Made by a program: the position numbers and the translations under genes
Notes under the pieces: generated by a model
Told to the model about the DNA's origin: nothing
Seen by the model: the letters and a program-made list of their open reading frames with translations, nothing else
Database searches by the model: none
In this document: piece after piece, positions 43,052 through 50,843 of the stretch
Layout: every line of letters begins with the position of its first letter
Position numbering within the stretch: position 1 is the first letter of the stretch
Assembly (NCBI RefSeq): GCF_029946505.1
Contig: NZ_JARZHG010000042.1
Location: forward strand, 1 to 64,000
Direction: 5' to 3'
Length of the DNA: 64,000 nt
From: Polyangium sp. y55x31
GTDB taxonomy: Bacteria > Myxococcota_A > Polyangia > Polyangiales > Polyangiaceae

Positions 43052-43975
43052 ATGCGCTCGCGCGCCGCTCGACACACTCCGCTTCGCCGCCTCGGCCTCG
43101 TCATTTCCCTTGCGCTGCTCTCCGGCTGCGCCGGCCCCGAGGCCGGCAAACCCCCGGAGCCCGCGTCCTCGTCCACCGGCGGCGGTGCGCCGGTCGGGCC
43201 CTTGCGCCTCTCGTACGGCCCGGATCCCTCGCAGTTCGGGGATCTGCGCGTCCCGCAAGGCCGAGGCCCGCATCCCGTGATGGTGATCCTGCACGGAGGC
43301 TGCTGGCACAAAGCCTATGGCAAGGACCAAATGGACGGGATGAGCGAATCCCTCACGAAGGTGGGTTTCGCCACCTGGAACGTCGAATACCGCCGCCTCG
43401 GCGAACCCGGCGGCGGGTATCCGGCCACGCTCACCGACGTCGGCCTCGCCGTGGACAAACTCCGCGATCTCGCCCCGATGCACCACCTCGATACGACAAA
43501 AGTCTTCACGGTCGGCCATTCCGCCGGCGGACACCTCGCCGTCTGGGTCGCCGCGCGGCCCCGCCTCGCCGCCGACAATCCCCTTCGCGGCGCCAATCCC
43601 CTCCCCGTCGCCGGCGCCGTCTCCCTCGCCGGCGTCCTCGATCTCGCCGAATCCGTCGACCTCGGCGTCTGCGGCGGCGCGGCGGCAAAACTCCTCGGGG
43701 GCAGCTCGACCGAGGTCCCCGCGCGGTATGCCGAGGCTTCTCCGCGCGCGCTCTTGCCGATCGGCGTGCGACAGATCCTCGTCCACGGGGACGCGGACGG
43801 CATCGTCCCCCTCGTGATGAGCTCCCATTACCTCGACGCCGCGAAAGCGGCCGGCGAAAAGGACCTCACGCTGAGGGTCGTCGAGGGCGGCGATCATTTC
43901 GACGTGATCGAACCGTCATCGACGAAATGGGCAGAGGTCTCGCAGGCGATCGTCGGGATCGGGGCGCTTCCCTGA
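43052..43975 (+). CDS. alpha/beta hydrolase lipoprotein (esterase-like)
   Basis: 307 residues. The lipobox LSGC gives Cys26, so the enzyme is probably envelope-bound. The oxyanion motif HGGCW (81-85), nucleophile elbow GHSAGG (Ser157), acid in HGDADGIVP and base in EGGDHFDVIEP form a full triad. The pattern fits the HSL/BD-FAE-like esterase or peptidase S9 branch; the substrate is unknown. Confidence 0.9.
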   Translation: MRSRAARHTPLRRLGLVISLALLSGCAGPEAGKPPEPASSSTGGGAPVGPLRLSYGPDPSQFGDLRVPQGRGPHPVMVILHGGCWHKAYGKDQMDGMSESLTKVGFATWNVEYRRLGEPGGGYPATLTDVGLAVDKLRDLAPMHHLDTTKVFTVGHSAGGHLAVWVAARPRLAADNPLRGANPLPVAGAVSLAGVLDLAESVDLGVCGGAAAKLLGGSSTEVPARYAEASPRALLPIGVRQILVHGDADGIVPLVMSSHYLDAAKAAGEKDLTLRVVEGGDHFDVIEPSSTKWAEVSQAIVGIGALP

Positions 43976-44030
43976 TGGTCGCGGCAGGGTTTTTCCGTCA
44001 ACCTCGTCTCTCCTCCTCGATTCCCCCGCA

Positions 44031-45794
44031 ATGCTGACCCAATCCGCCATTTTCCTCGTCGCAGCCGTCGTCGCCGTCTCCGTCTTCCGGCGCATCGGCC
44101 TCGGCACCGTGCTCGGTTATCTCGCCGCCGGCGCGCTGATTGGCCCGTCGGGCCTTCGGCTCATCCAGGACGTCGACCAGATCCTTCACATCGCCGAGCT
44201 CGGCGTCGTGTTCCTCCTGTTCCTCATCGGGCTCGAGCTCCAGCCGAGCCGCTTGTGGAGCATGAGGGGCACCGTGTTCGGCCTCGGCGGCGCCCAGGTC
44301 GCGCTCACGACCGCGGTCGTCACGATGCTCGGCCTCGCCCTCGGCGCGCCCCTCCCCGCCGCCGTCGTCGCCGGCGTGGGCGTCTCGATGTCCTCGACGG
44401 CCTTCGCCACGCAGATCCTCGGCGAGAAAAACGAGCTCGGCGCGCCGCACGGCCGCACCGCGTTCGGGGTCCTGCTCTTCCAGGACGTCGCGGCGATCCC
44501 GGTCCTCGCGCTCGTCCCGCTGCTCGGCCCGGAGCCCAAGAACGCGCCCGGCAGCCCGCTCACGCACGGCCTCATCATCGTGGCCGTGATCGCGGGGCTC
44601 GTCATTTCCGGCCGCTACCTTTTGCGCCCCGCGTTCCGCTTCATCGCCGAGGCCCAGAGCCACGAGCTCTCCACGGCCACCGCGCTGCTCGTCGTCCTCG
44701 GCACCGCGCTCGTCATGGCGAGCGTCGGGCTCTCGATGGCGCTCGGCGCGTTCATCGCCGGCGTGCTCCTCGCCGATTCGGAGTACCGGCACGAGCTCGA
44801 AGCCGACATCGAGCCGTTCAAGGGCCTGCTCCTCGGCCTGTTTTTCATGGCCGTCGGCATGTCCGCGAACCTGCGCCTCATCAAAGATCGCCCGCTGCTC
44901 GTGATCGGCCTCGTCGTCGCGCTCGTCCTCGTGAAGATGGCCGTCCTCTATGGGCTCGGCGTCGCCGCGAAGCTCAGCCGGCGCTCGGCGGCGAGCCTCG
45001 GCGTGTCCATCTCGCAGGGCGGCGAGTTCGCGTTCGTCATCTTCGGCGTGGCCCGCGGCGCCACGGTCCTGAAGCCCGAAACCACGGAGCTGCTCGTCGT
45101 GGTCGTGACCCTCTCCATGGCCATGACGCCGCTCCTCTTCCTGGCCCGCGACCGCATCGCGAAGAGCCTCGCCGCCGCGGATCGCCGCTCCTTCGACGAC
45201 ATCCGCGACGACGGCAGCAGCGTCATCATCGCCGGGTTTGGCCGCTTCGGGCAGATCGTCGGCCGTATCCTGCGGGTCAAGCGCATCCCGTTCACCGCGC
45301 TCGACGCGAGCCCCACGCACGTCGATTTCGTCCGCCGGTATGGAAACGAAATCTATTACGGCGACGCCTCCCGCGTGGATCTCCTCCGCGCGGCGGGCGC
45401 GGAGCGGGCGCGCCTCATCGTGCTCGCGATCGACGACATGGACGCCTCGATGCGCACGCTGCACGTCGTTCAGTCGCATTTCCCGCACCTCAGGATCGTC
45501 GCGCGCGCCCGCAACCGGCAGCATGCCTACGCGCTGCTCGGCGCGGGCGTCACGAACATCATCCGGGAGACCTTCGCGGGGAGCCTCGAAGCCGCCATGA
45601 TCACGCTCGAGGAGCTCGGCCTGCCCTCGGACGACGCGCGTGAGACCGTGCGTATGTTCGCCGAATACGACGAGGCGCAGGTCCGCAAGGTGTACGTCCA
45701 CCGCCACGACGAGAAGGCGCTCGTCGAGTCGGCGAAGCAGTATGGCTCGGAGCTCGAGCGAATCTTCGAGGAGGACGCCGCGCACCGGAACTAG
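44031..45794 (+). CDS. KefC-type cation:proton antiporter with TrkA-N domain
   Basis: 587 residues. The first about 385 residues hold about 12-13 membrane helices of the CPA2 family (GLGTVLGYLAAGALIGPSGL; HIAELGVVFLLFLIGLEL; SMSSTAFATQIL). The cytosolic Rossmann domain begins with IIAGFGRFGQIVGRIL (about 396) and can bind NAD or, in Kef proteins, glutathione adducts. It would exchange K+ or Na+ for H+. No KefF/KefG partner is adjacent, although two GST genes occur elsewhere in the window. Confidence 0.92.
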   Translation: MLTQSAIFLVAAVVAVSVFRRIGLGTVLGYLAAGALIGPSGLRLIQDVDQILHIAELGVVFLLFLIGLELQPSRLWSMRGTVFGLGGAQVALTTAVVTMLGLALGAPLPAAVVAGVGVSMSSTAFATQILGEKNELGAPHGRTAFGVLLFQDVAAIPVLALVPLLGPEPKNAPGSPLTHGLIIVAVIAGLVISGRYLLRPAFRFIAEAQSHELSTATALLVVLGTALVMASVGLSMALGAFIAGVLLADSEYRHELEADIEPFKGLLLGLFFMAVGMSANLRLIKDRPLLVIGLVVALVLVKMAVLYGLGVAAKLSRRSAASLGVSISQGGEFAFVIFGVARGATVLKPETTELLVVVVTLSMAMTPLLFLARDRIAKSLAAADRRSFDDIRDDGSSVIIAGFGRFGQIVGRILRVKRIPFTALDASPTHVDFVRRYGNEIYYGDASRVDLLRAAGAERARLIVLAIDDMDASMRTLHVVQSHFPHLRIVARARNRQHAYALLGAGVTNIIRETFAGSLEAAMITLEELGLPSDDARETVRMFAEYDEAQVRKVYVHRHDEKALVESAKQYGSELERIFEEDAAHRN

Positions 45795-45806
45795 GCCGCG
45801 GGCCTA
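45792..45806 (+). terminator. short hairpin at the end of the antiporter gene
   Basis: TAGGCC and GGCCTA around a GCG loop, starting on the TAG stop codon. The stem is six base pairs with no T-run. Confidence 0.4.
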
Positions 45807-45828
45807 CCGACGTGCGATATCTGCTTCC

Positions 45829-46215
45829 ATGCGAAACTTTCTGTATCTCCTCCCGATCCTCGGCATCCTCGCGTGTGGGGACCTCCTCGATCAGGCGCCG
45901 CTCGGCACGAGGCAGGCCCGCTGCGACCTCCGGCCCGACCGGCCGCAGTGTACCGACGTCCGCAACTTCAAGGGCCCCTCGCTCCTCACGTTCGAGGGCG
46001 TCTGCGAGACGCTCAAGGCCGCGACGAAGAGCGGTTCGTACGAGGAAGGCGCGGTCTGCGACATGACCGACGCCTGGGGTGGCTGCCAGTCGACCAACAT
46101 CGACGGCCACCTGCAGACGAACTGGTACTACAAGACCGACGACAAGTACCCGGACGAGGCCGCGGCGAAGGCGGAGTGCGAGAGCGGGGACGACTGGGTT
46201 CCGCCCGCGAACTGA
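45829..46215 (+). CDS. small Cys-containing lipoprotein
   Basis: 128 residues with lipobox ILAC (Cys16). The mature part has six more Cys (RCDLRPDRPQC, GVCETL, AVCDMTDAWGGC, AECESG), likely in disulphides. No family recognised. It lies 35 bases after the antiporter gene, beyond a small hairpin. Confidence 0.75.
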   Translation: MRNFLYLLPILGILACGDLLDQAPLGTRQARCDLRPDRPQCTDVRNFKGPSLLTFEGVCETLKAATKSGSYEEGAVCDMTDAWGGCQSTNIDGHLQTNWYYKTDDKYPDEAAAKAECESGDDWVPPAN

Positions 46216-46260
46216 AACGTTCTTTCCATTCCCGCGCGCAGCTCCTAGACTGCGCCGCGC

Positions 46261-47049
46261 ATGCTACGCACCGTCAACGCCGTCCGGTACGTCACCCCGC
46301 TGCGCGAGGGAGGATCCGTGCCCGCGCTCGTCGAGGCCGACGACGATGGGCTCTACGTCGTCAAGCTTCGCGGCGCGGCCCAGGGGTCGAAGGCGCTCAT
46401 CGCCGAGCTCGTCGCGGGCGAGCTCGCGCGCGCCGCGGGGCTCTCCGTCCCCGAGCTCGTGTTCATCACGCTCGACGCCGAGCTCGGCCGGGCCGAGCCG
46501 CACCGCGAGATCAGCGACCTGCTCGACGCGAGCGTCGGCCTGAACCTCGCCCTCGATTACCTGCCTGGCAGCGTCACCTTCGACCCCGTCGCGGGCCCCA
46601 CGCCGGATCCGGCTTATGCCTCCCGCGTGGTGCTCTTCGATTCGTTCGTCACGAACGTCGACCGCACCCCGAAAAACCCGAACCTCTTGACCTGGCACCG
46701 CGCGATCTGGCTCATCGATCACGGCGCCTCCCTGTACTTCCACCACGGCTGGGGCCCCGCGGATGCGCTCACCGAGAGCCGGGATCCGTTCACGTTCGTA
46801 CGAAAGCACGTCCTCTTGCCGTGGGCGACCGCGCTCGCCGAGGCCGCGGCGCACCTCCGGGCCGCGTGGTCCGAGGCGTTTCTCACGCGGGTCGCGCAGG
46901 CGATCCCCGACGAGTTCCTCACGGACGACATGGGATTCGTTTCCCCCGACGCCCACCGCGCCGCGTATGGCGCGTGGCTCACGGCGCGGCTCGCCGCGCT
47001 CCCCTTGATCCTCGCGGAGGCCGAGCGTGCGCGCGAAGAACTCGTTTGA
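46261..47049 (+). CDS. HipA-like kinase
   Basis: 262 residues matching HipA-family kinases of the short type: DDDGLYVVKLRGAAQGSKALIAELVAGELARAAGLSVPEL (read 46342-46462) is the nucleotide-binding lobe, DSFVTNVDRTPKNPNLL is the catalytic loop (D-x-x-x-x-N), and LIDHGASLYF is the metal-binding loop. The next gene encodes DUF3037 and overlaps by 23 bases, the usual pairing for this HipA group. No HipB-like antitoxin is present, so a toxin-antitoxin role should not be assumed. Confidence 0.82.
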   Translation: MLRTVNAVRYVTPLREGGSVPALVEADDDGLYVVKLRGAAQGSKALIAELVAGELARAAGLSVPELVFITLDAELGRAEPHREISDLLDASVGLNLALDYLPGSVTFDPVAGPTPDPAYASRVVLFDSFVTNVDRTPKNPNLLTWHRAIWLIDHGASLYFHHGWGPADALTESRDPFTFVRKHVLLPWATALAEAAAHLRAAWSEAFLTRVAQAIPDEFLTDDMGFVSPDAHRAAYGAWLTARLAALPLILAEAERAREELV

Positions 47050-47425
47050 GTACGCCATCGTGCGTGTCGTCCCCCGCGTCGATCGGGGCGAATGCCTGAA
47101 TGCGGGTGTCATCCTTCATTGCTCCACGCACGATTACCTCGGCGCGCGGATCGAGCTCGACGAGGCGCGCCTGCTCACGCTCTGGCCGGACGTGGACCTC
47201 GAATCCGTGCGCCGCCACCTCGCGGCGATCCCGCGCATCTGCGAGGGCGGGCCCGACGCCGGGCCGATCGGGCTGCTCTCGCGGAAAGAGCGTTTCTCCT
47301 GGCTCGTCGCCACGCGCAGCACGATGATCCAGACCTCGGAGGTGCACGTGGGCCTGTGCGACACGCCGGACCTCGTGCTCGAACGATTGCTCGACAAGCT
47401 CGTGCGCGTGCCGCGTTCGCGGTGA
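47027..47425 (+). CDS. DUF3037-family protein
   Basis: 132 residues beginning at GTG inside the HipA-like gene. FEYAIVRVVPRVDRGECLNAGVILHC is the DUF3037 signature, and ARIELDEARLLTLWPDVDLESVRRHL follows. Coupled expression with the kinase implies it is its partner or substrate; its biochemical role is unknown. Confidence 0.85.
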   Translation: MRAKNSFEYAIVRVVPRVDRGECLNAGVILHCSTHDYLGARIELDEARLLTLWPDVDLESVRRHLAAIPRICEGGPDAGPIGLLSRKERFSWLVATRSTMIQTSEVHVGLCDTPDLVLERLLDKLVRVPRSR

Positions 47426-47440
47426 CGGATGGTCATCCGA
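47426..47440. promoter_or_regulatory. CGGATG-GT-CATCCG palindrome before the lipoprotein pair
   Basis: A perfect 6-bp-arm inverted repeat just after the DUF3037 stop. The 12 bases ATGGTCATCCGA recur at 48235-48246 before the second lipoprotein pair. Possible operator. Confidence 0.4.
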
Positions 47441-47453
47441 GGGAGGAGCCAGG

Positions 47454-47849
47454 ATGGGATGTAATATTTGGCTTTTGGTGGGCGTTGGCCTCGCCGCGGC
47501 CTTCGCGACCGGATGCGGGCCCGACATCGCGGCCCTGTGCGAGGCACGGGAGGCGTGTCACGATGGCAACGAGGCCGACATCGACGCTTGCATTGTGAAC
47601 TACGAGGGAAACCGCGACGCGGCGCACGACGTCGGCTGCGGTGCGGAATTCGACGTCCTTGTAGCGTGCATGGCGCAAGAGAGCGTGTGCTCGAGCGCGG
47701 ACACGAACATCACGTGCACGTCGAGGGCCGACTGCGCCAGCGACGCCCTGTGCAATGACGGGAAATGTATACACAAGTCGTTTGGTATCCCGCATTCGAA
47801 TCTGAATGCCTGCGAGGCCGAGCAGAACGCGTATTGGGGTTGCTTCTGA
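47454..47849 (+). CDS. Cys-rich lipoprotein, type A, copy 1
   Basis: 131 residues. Lipobox ATGC (Cys21), then CGPDIAALCEAREAC, ADIDACIVNYEG, DVGCGAEFDVLVAC and a CEAEQNAYWGC end, with about fourteen Cys in total. GGGAGGAG precedes the ATG. The 48361 gene is its paralogue, exactly 907 bases downstream. I know no family; the regular Cys spacing and DADID/EAEQNAY motifs suggest a small disulphide-stabilised surface domain. Confidence 0.82.
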   Translation: MGCNIWLLVGVGLAAAFATGCGPDIAALCEAREACHDGNEADIDACIVNYEGNRDAAHDVGCGAEFDVLVACMAQESVCSSADTNITCTSRADCASDALCNDGKCIHKSFGIPHSNLNACEAEQNAYWGCF

Positions 47850-47861
47850 GGAGGCAGGAAC

Positions 47862-48218
47862 ATGCATCGAAGGTTTCTTTGGAACACCCTCGTTCTCCTC
47901 TCCCTGGCTGGCGTGTCCGTCGGCTGCTCCCGCGCGCAGGTGGTCTGCGATCTCATCTGCGAGTGCCAGCACTGCAGCGACCAGGACGAAATCATGATTT
48001 GCGCACGGTACTCCACGCTGGAGGACGAGGCGGACGCGTACGGCTGCAGTGATGCCTGGACGGCGTACACGATCTGCATCGAGGAGAAAGGCACCTGTGA
48101 CGAGACCACGCTCGAGTTCTCGATCAGGGACAACGGCGGGAACCGATGCAGCAAAGAGGGAAGGGGCCTCCTCGACTGCATCGACGCGGCCTCGGCGCAC
48201 GGCGGCTTCGATTTCTGA
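47862..48218 (+). CDS. Cys-rich lipoprotein, type B, copy 1
   Basis: 118 residues. Lipobox VGC (Cys22) followed at once by SRAQVVCDLICECQHCSD; later DAYGCSDAWTAYTICIEEKGTCDE and a LLDCIDAASAHGGFDF end. GGAGGC lies before the ATG, 12 bases after the type A gene, so the two are co-expressed. Paralogue of the 48769 gene. Confidence 0.82.
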   Translation: MHRRFLWNTLVLLSLAGVSVGCSRAQVVCDLICECQHCSDQDEIMICARYSTLEDEADAYGCSDAWTAYTICIEEKGTCDETTLEFSIRDNGGNRCSKEGRGLLDCIDAASAHGGFDF

Positions 48219-48337
48219 GGGAGCACTTGCCGGAATGGTCATCCGATGTCCCAGACGCATGGGGGGTGGTCATTCGAGTTTCCATCGTTGGGACCGTGCC
48301 CACGACAGAAATTGCATGGTTCGGGCTTCGAAGCGTC

Positions 48338-48343
48338 TATACT
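48338..48343 (+). promoter_or_regulatory. candidate -10 box before lipoprotein pair 2
   Basis: TATACT, one change from consensus, 17 bases before the ATG at 48361. No convincing -35 box is seen at the right distance. Confidence 0.35.
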
Positions 48344-48360
48344 CGGCAAAGGAGCCAAGA

Positions 48361-48756
48361 ATGGGACAAACAAGCTTGCTTTTCGCGGGTCTTGGCCTCG
48401 TCGCGGTCCTGGCGACGGGGTGCGGCCCCGACATCGCGGGGATATGCGAGCGACAGGAGGCGTGTTACGGCGGCAACGACGCCGACATCGACGCCTGCAT
48501 CGCGACCTACGAGGGGCAACGCGACACCGCTTACGACATCGGCTGCGGCGAAGAGTTCGACACGATCGTCGCCTGCACGGATCCCTTGATGGAATGCTCG
48601 AGCCAGTCCACGGGGCAGATGTGCATGTCGAACGCCGACTGCAACGGCGGCACTGTTTGCAGCAATGGGGAATGCACGGGGAAGTCCTTCGGCGTCCGCC
48701 CGAACGACGCGGACACGTGCGAAGCCGAGCAAAACGCATATTCACGCTGTGACTGA
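48361..48756 (+). CDS. Cys-rich lipoprotein, type A, copy 2
   Basis: 131 residues, the same length as copy 1, lipobox ATGC (Cys21). It shares CGPDIAGICERQEAC, DADIDACIATYEG, DIGCGEEFDTIVAC, CEAEQNAYSRC and all main Cys positions with the 47454 product. AAAGGAG precedes the ATG. The open frame extends upstream, but the lipoprotein signal fixes the start. Confidence 0.82.
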   Translation: MGQTSLLFAGLGLVAVLATGCGPDIAGICERQEACYGGNDADIDACIATYEGQRDTAYDIGCGEEFDTIVACTDPLMECSSQSTGQMCMSNADCNGGTVCSNGECTGKSFGVRPNDADTCEAEQNAYSRCD

Positions 48757-48768
48757 GGAGGTGGGAGC

Positions 48769-49125
48769 ATGATTCGAACGATCCTCGTGAATGCCGCCCT
48801 CCTTCTGGGCCTCGCCGCCGCTTCGTCGGGGTGTTCCCGGGCGCAGGTGGTCTGTGACCTCATCTGCGAGTGCGAGCACTGCAGCGACGAGAACGAGGTC
48901 CAGACGTGCGGGCAGTTCGCGACGCAGGAAGACGTGGCGGACGCCTACGATTGCGGCGACGCCTGGACGACCTACACGCTCTGCATCGAGGAGCAGGGCA
49001 CGTGCGACGAGAAGAAGGCCCAGTTCTCGACCGTGAAGGACAACAACGACCTTTGCGACGCCGATCGGGATGCCCTCCAGTCGTGCATCGACGCGGCCTC
49101 GGCGCACGGCGGCATCCGGTTCTGA
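48769..49125 (+). CDS. Cys-rich lipoprotein, type B, copy 2
   Basis: 118 residues, lipobox SGC (Cys22) then SRAQVVCDLICECEHCSDENE, and the ending SCIDAASAHGGIRF. It matches the 47862 product over its whole length and starts 12 bases after its type A partner, exactly as in the first pair. The stop lies 4 bases from the stop of the convergent RtcR-like gene. Confidence 0.82.
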   Translation: MIRTILVNAALLLGLAAASSGCSRAQVVCDLICECEHCSDENEVQTCGQFATQEDVADAYDCGDAWTTYTLCIEEQGTCDEKKAQFSTVKDNNDLCDADRDALQSCIDAASAHGGIRF

Positions 49126-49129
49126 GCGC

Positions 49130-50689
49130 TTAGCCTTCGCCGTCGTCCTCGCCGGCCATCCCGAACGCCCGCATCTTTCGTTTCAGCGTATTCCTATCGA
49201 TCCCGAGGGCCCGCGCGGCGCGGCTCAAGTTGCCGCCCTCCGCCGCGAGCGCGGCCGCGAGCGCAGCACGCTCCGCGGCCTCGACCACGTCCCGCAGCGT
49301 CCGCACATCGCTGCTGCTCCCGCTTCCGCCGCCGCTTCCGCTCCCGCTCCCGCCGCCGCTCCCGCTTCCGCCTCCGCTCCGGATCTCCGGAGCCAGATCC
49401 GACACGTTCACCACGTCATCGCAGAACACGGCCCACCGCATCACCTCGGCCCGGAGCTCGCGCACGTTGCCCGGCCAGGCGTGGCTCGCGAGCGCCCGCA
49501 TCGCTTCGCGCGTCACCCGCAGCCGCCGCCCTCCCTTCTTCGCCCGGATCTCCGCGAGGAACGACTCCACGAGCAGCTCCACGTCCCCCGGCCGCGCCCG
49601 CAGCGGCGGCACGGAAAGCGTCGCCCCGCGCAGCCGATAATAAAGATCCTCCCGGAACGCGCCCGCCTTCACCATCGCCCCGAGATCCCGGTGCGTCGCG
49701 GCCACGATCCGCACGTCGACGTCCACCCGACCCTCGCCGCCCACGCGCCGCAGCGTCCCCTCTTGCAGCACGCGCAAGAGCGCCGCTTGCACCCGCGGCT
49801 GCATCTCGCCGATCTCGTCGAGGAACAACGTCCCGCCGTGCGCCTGCTCGAACACGCCGCGGCGCCTCTTCCCTGCGCCCGTGAACGCGCCCGCCTCGTG
49901 CCCGAAGAGCTCGCTCGATAGCACGCCTTCCGCGAACACGGAGCAGTTCTCCGCCACGAACGGCCCGTCCTTCCGCGGCGAAAGCGCATGGATCTCCCGC
50001 GCGCAAAGCTCCTTGCCCGTGCCCGTCTCCCCGAGCACCAGGACCGGCGCGTCGCTCGCGCCCACCCGCTCGATCTTCGCCCGGAGCTCGACCATCGGCG
50101 CGCTCTCGCCGAGCAGCGACGACGTTCCCCGCTGCGCCGCCGCCCGCAGGCGAGCGATCTCGTCGCGCATCGCGCGGATCTCGGGGAACCCCTCGATGTC
50201 GAGCCGCACCTCGCGCACCGCCTTCGGGTGCGGCACGGGCACGAACGCGGGCGGGATCACCTGCAGCATCCGCGCGGGCAAGAGGCCCGCTTGCACCAGG
50301 ATCACCCAGAGCGTCTGCGTCTGCGGCGTCCCCGCCGAGAGCAGGACGTCGAGCGCCACGTTCGAGGCCAAAAGCTCCGCCTTCGCCCGCTCCACGAGCG
50401 GACCGAGCAGGCGAAACAGGCGCGCGTAATCGGTCGGATCGTCGGCCTCGATCACGCAAAGCTCGACCTTGGGCACGCGCGCCTCGATCGAGCGGCAGAG
50501 CGAGCGCGCGGGCGCCTCGCCCTGCGGGATCGTGAGCACCCACGCGACGTCGTAGCGACTCTCGTTCTGGTCGAGCAGCCGCAGCACCGGCCCGCGATCA
50601 CTCGCCGGCCGCGCCACCTGATGCGAGGGCTGTGGGCCCGTCACCCCCGCATCCGACCACGTGATGAGCGCTCGCTTCACCTGGTGCAT
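49130..50689 (-). CDS. rtcR: RtcR-like sigma-54 activator with CARF-like sensor domain
   Basis: 519 residues. The N-terminal about 170 residues (VKRALITWSDAG, LLDQNESRYDVAWVLTI, LDVLLSAGTPQTQTLWVILVQAGLLPARMLQVIPP) resemble the CARF-related sensor of RtcR, which responds to RNA ends. The AAA+ domain has Walker A GETGTGKE, GAFTGA at 267-272 and Walker B GTLFLDEIGE. A Gly/Ser spacer leads to a Fis-type helix-turn-helix (LSRAARALGIDRNTLKRKM). It is divergent from rtcB-prfH, as rtcR is from rtcBA in E. coli. The start at 50689 was chosen at MHQVKRALITW, where the sensor fold begins; more of the frame upstream overlaps the binding sites. Confidence 0.9.
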   Translation of the reverse strand: MHQVKRALITWSDAGVTGPQPSHQVARPASDRGPVLRLLDQNESRYDVAWVLTIPQGEAPARSLCRSIEARVPKVELCVIEADDPTDYARLFRLLGPLVERAKAELLASNVALDVLLSAGTPQTQTLWVILVQAGLLPARMLQVIPPAFVPVPHPKAVREVRLDIEGFPEIRAMRDEIARLRAAAQRGTSSLLGESAPMVELRAKIERVGASDAPVLVLGETGTGKELCAREIHALSPRKDGPFVAENCSVFAEGVLSSELFGHEAGAFTGAGKRRRGVFEQAHGGTLFLDEIGEMQPRVQAALLRVLQEGTLRRVGGEGRVDVDVRIVAATHRDLGAMVKAGAFREDLYYRLRGATLSVPPLRARPGDVELLVESFLAEIRAKKGGRRLRVTREAMRALASHAWPGNVRELRAEVMRWAVFCDDVVNVSDLAPEIRSGGGSGSGGGSGSGSGGGSGSSSDVRTLRDVVEAAERAALAAALAAEGGNLSRAARALGIDRNTLKRKMRAFGMAGEDDGEG

Positions 50690-50741
50690 CGTACACCACC
50701 TGTGGTGCGCCGTGCACCATCGTTCTGATGCACGATGCACC
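50683..50741. promoter_or_regulatory. three palindromic activator sites between rtcR and rtcB
   Basis: GGTGCATCGTACACC at 50683-50697 and GGTGCGCCGTGCACC at 50704-50718 share GGTG-N7-CACC and are 21 bp apart centre to centre. A weaker third, GATGCACGATGCACC, lies at 50727-50741. They sit 45-100 bases upstream of the -24 box, as expected for enhancer sites of the RtcR-like activator, and the first overlaps the rtcR start, allowing self-control. Confidence 0.65.
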
Positions 50742-50782
50742 ATCTCACCGGGCCCACCAACGAAATCCCCGCGAAATCGGCA

Positions 50783-50798
50783 TGGCACGCTTTCCGCA
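50783..50798 (+). promoter_or_regulatory. sigma-54 promoter of the rtcB operon
   Basis: TGGCACGCTTTCCGCA keeps the whole -24 element TGGCAC, and GG (50784-50785) and GC (50796-50797) are ten bases apart; the -12 element has CC for TT. The expected start is near 50809, about 35 bases before rtcB. Confidence 0.7.
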
Positions 50799-50843
50799 TT
50801 ACGGGGCCGCGAACGCAATCAACCACCGTTCGAGTTACCTGCC

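Noticed and set aside
48767-48790. GATTCGAAC, resembling a tRNA T-arm
   Set aside because: No acceptor, anticodon or D-arm can be folded around it; it is the start of the type B lipoprotein gene.
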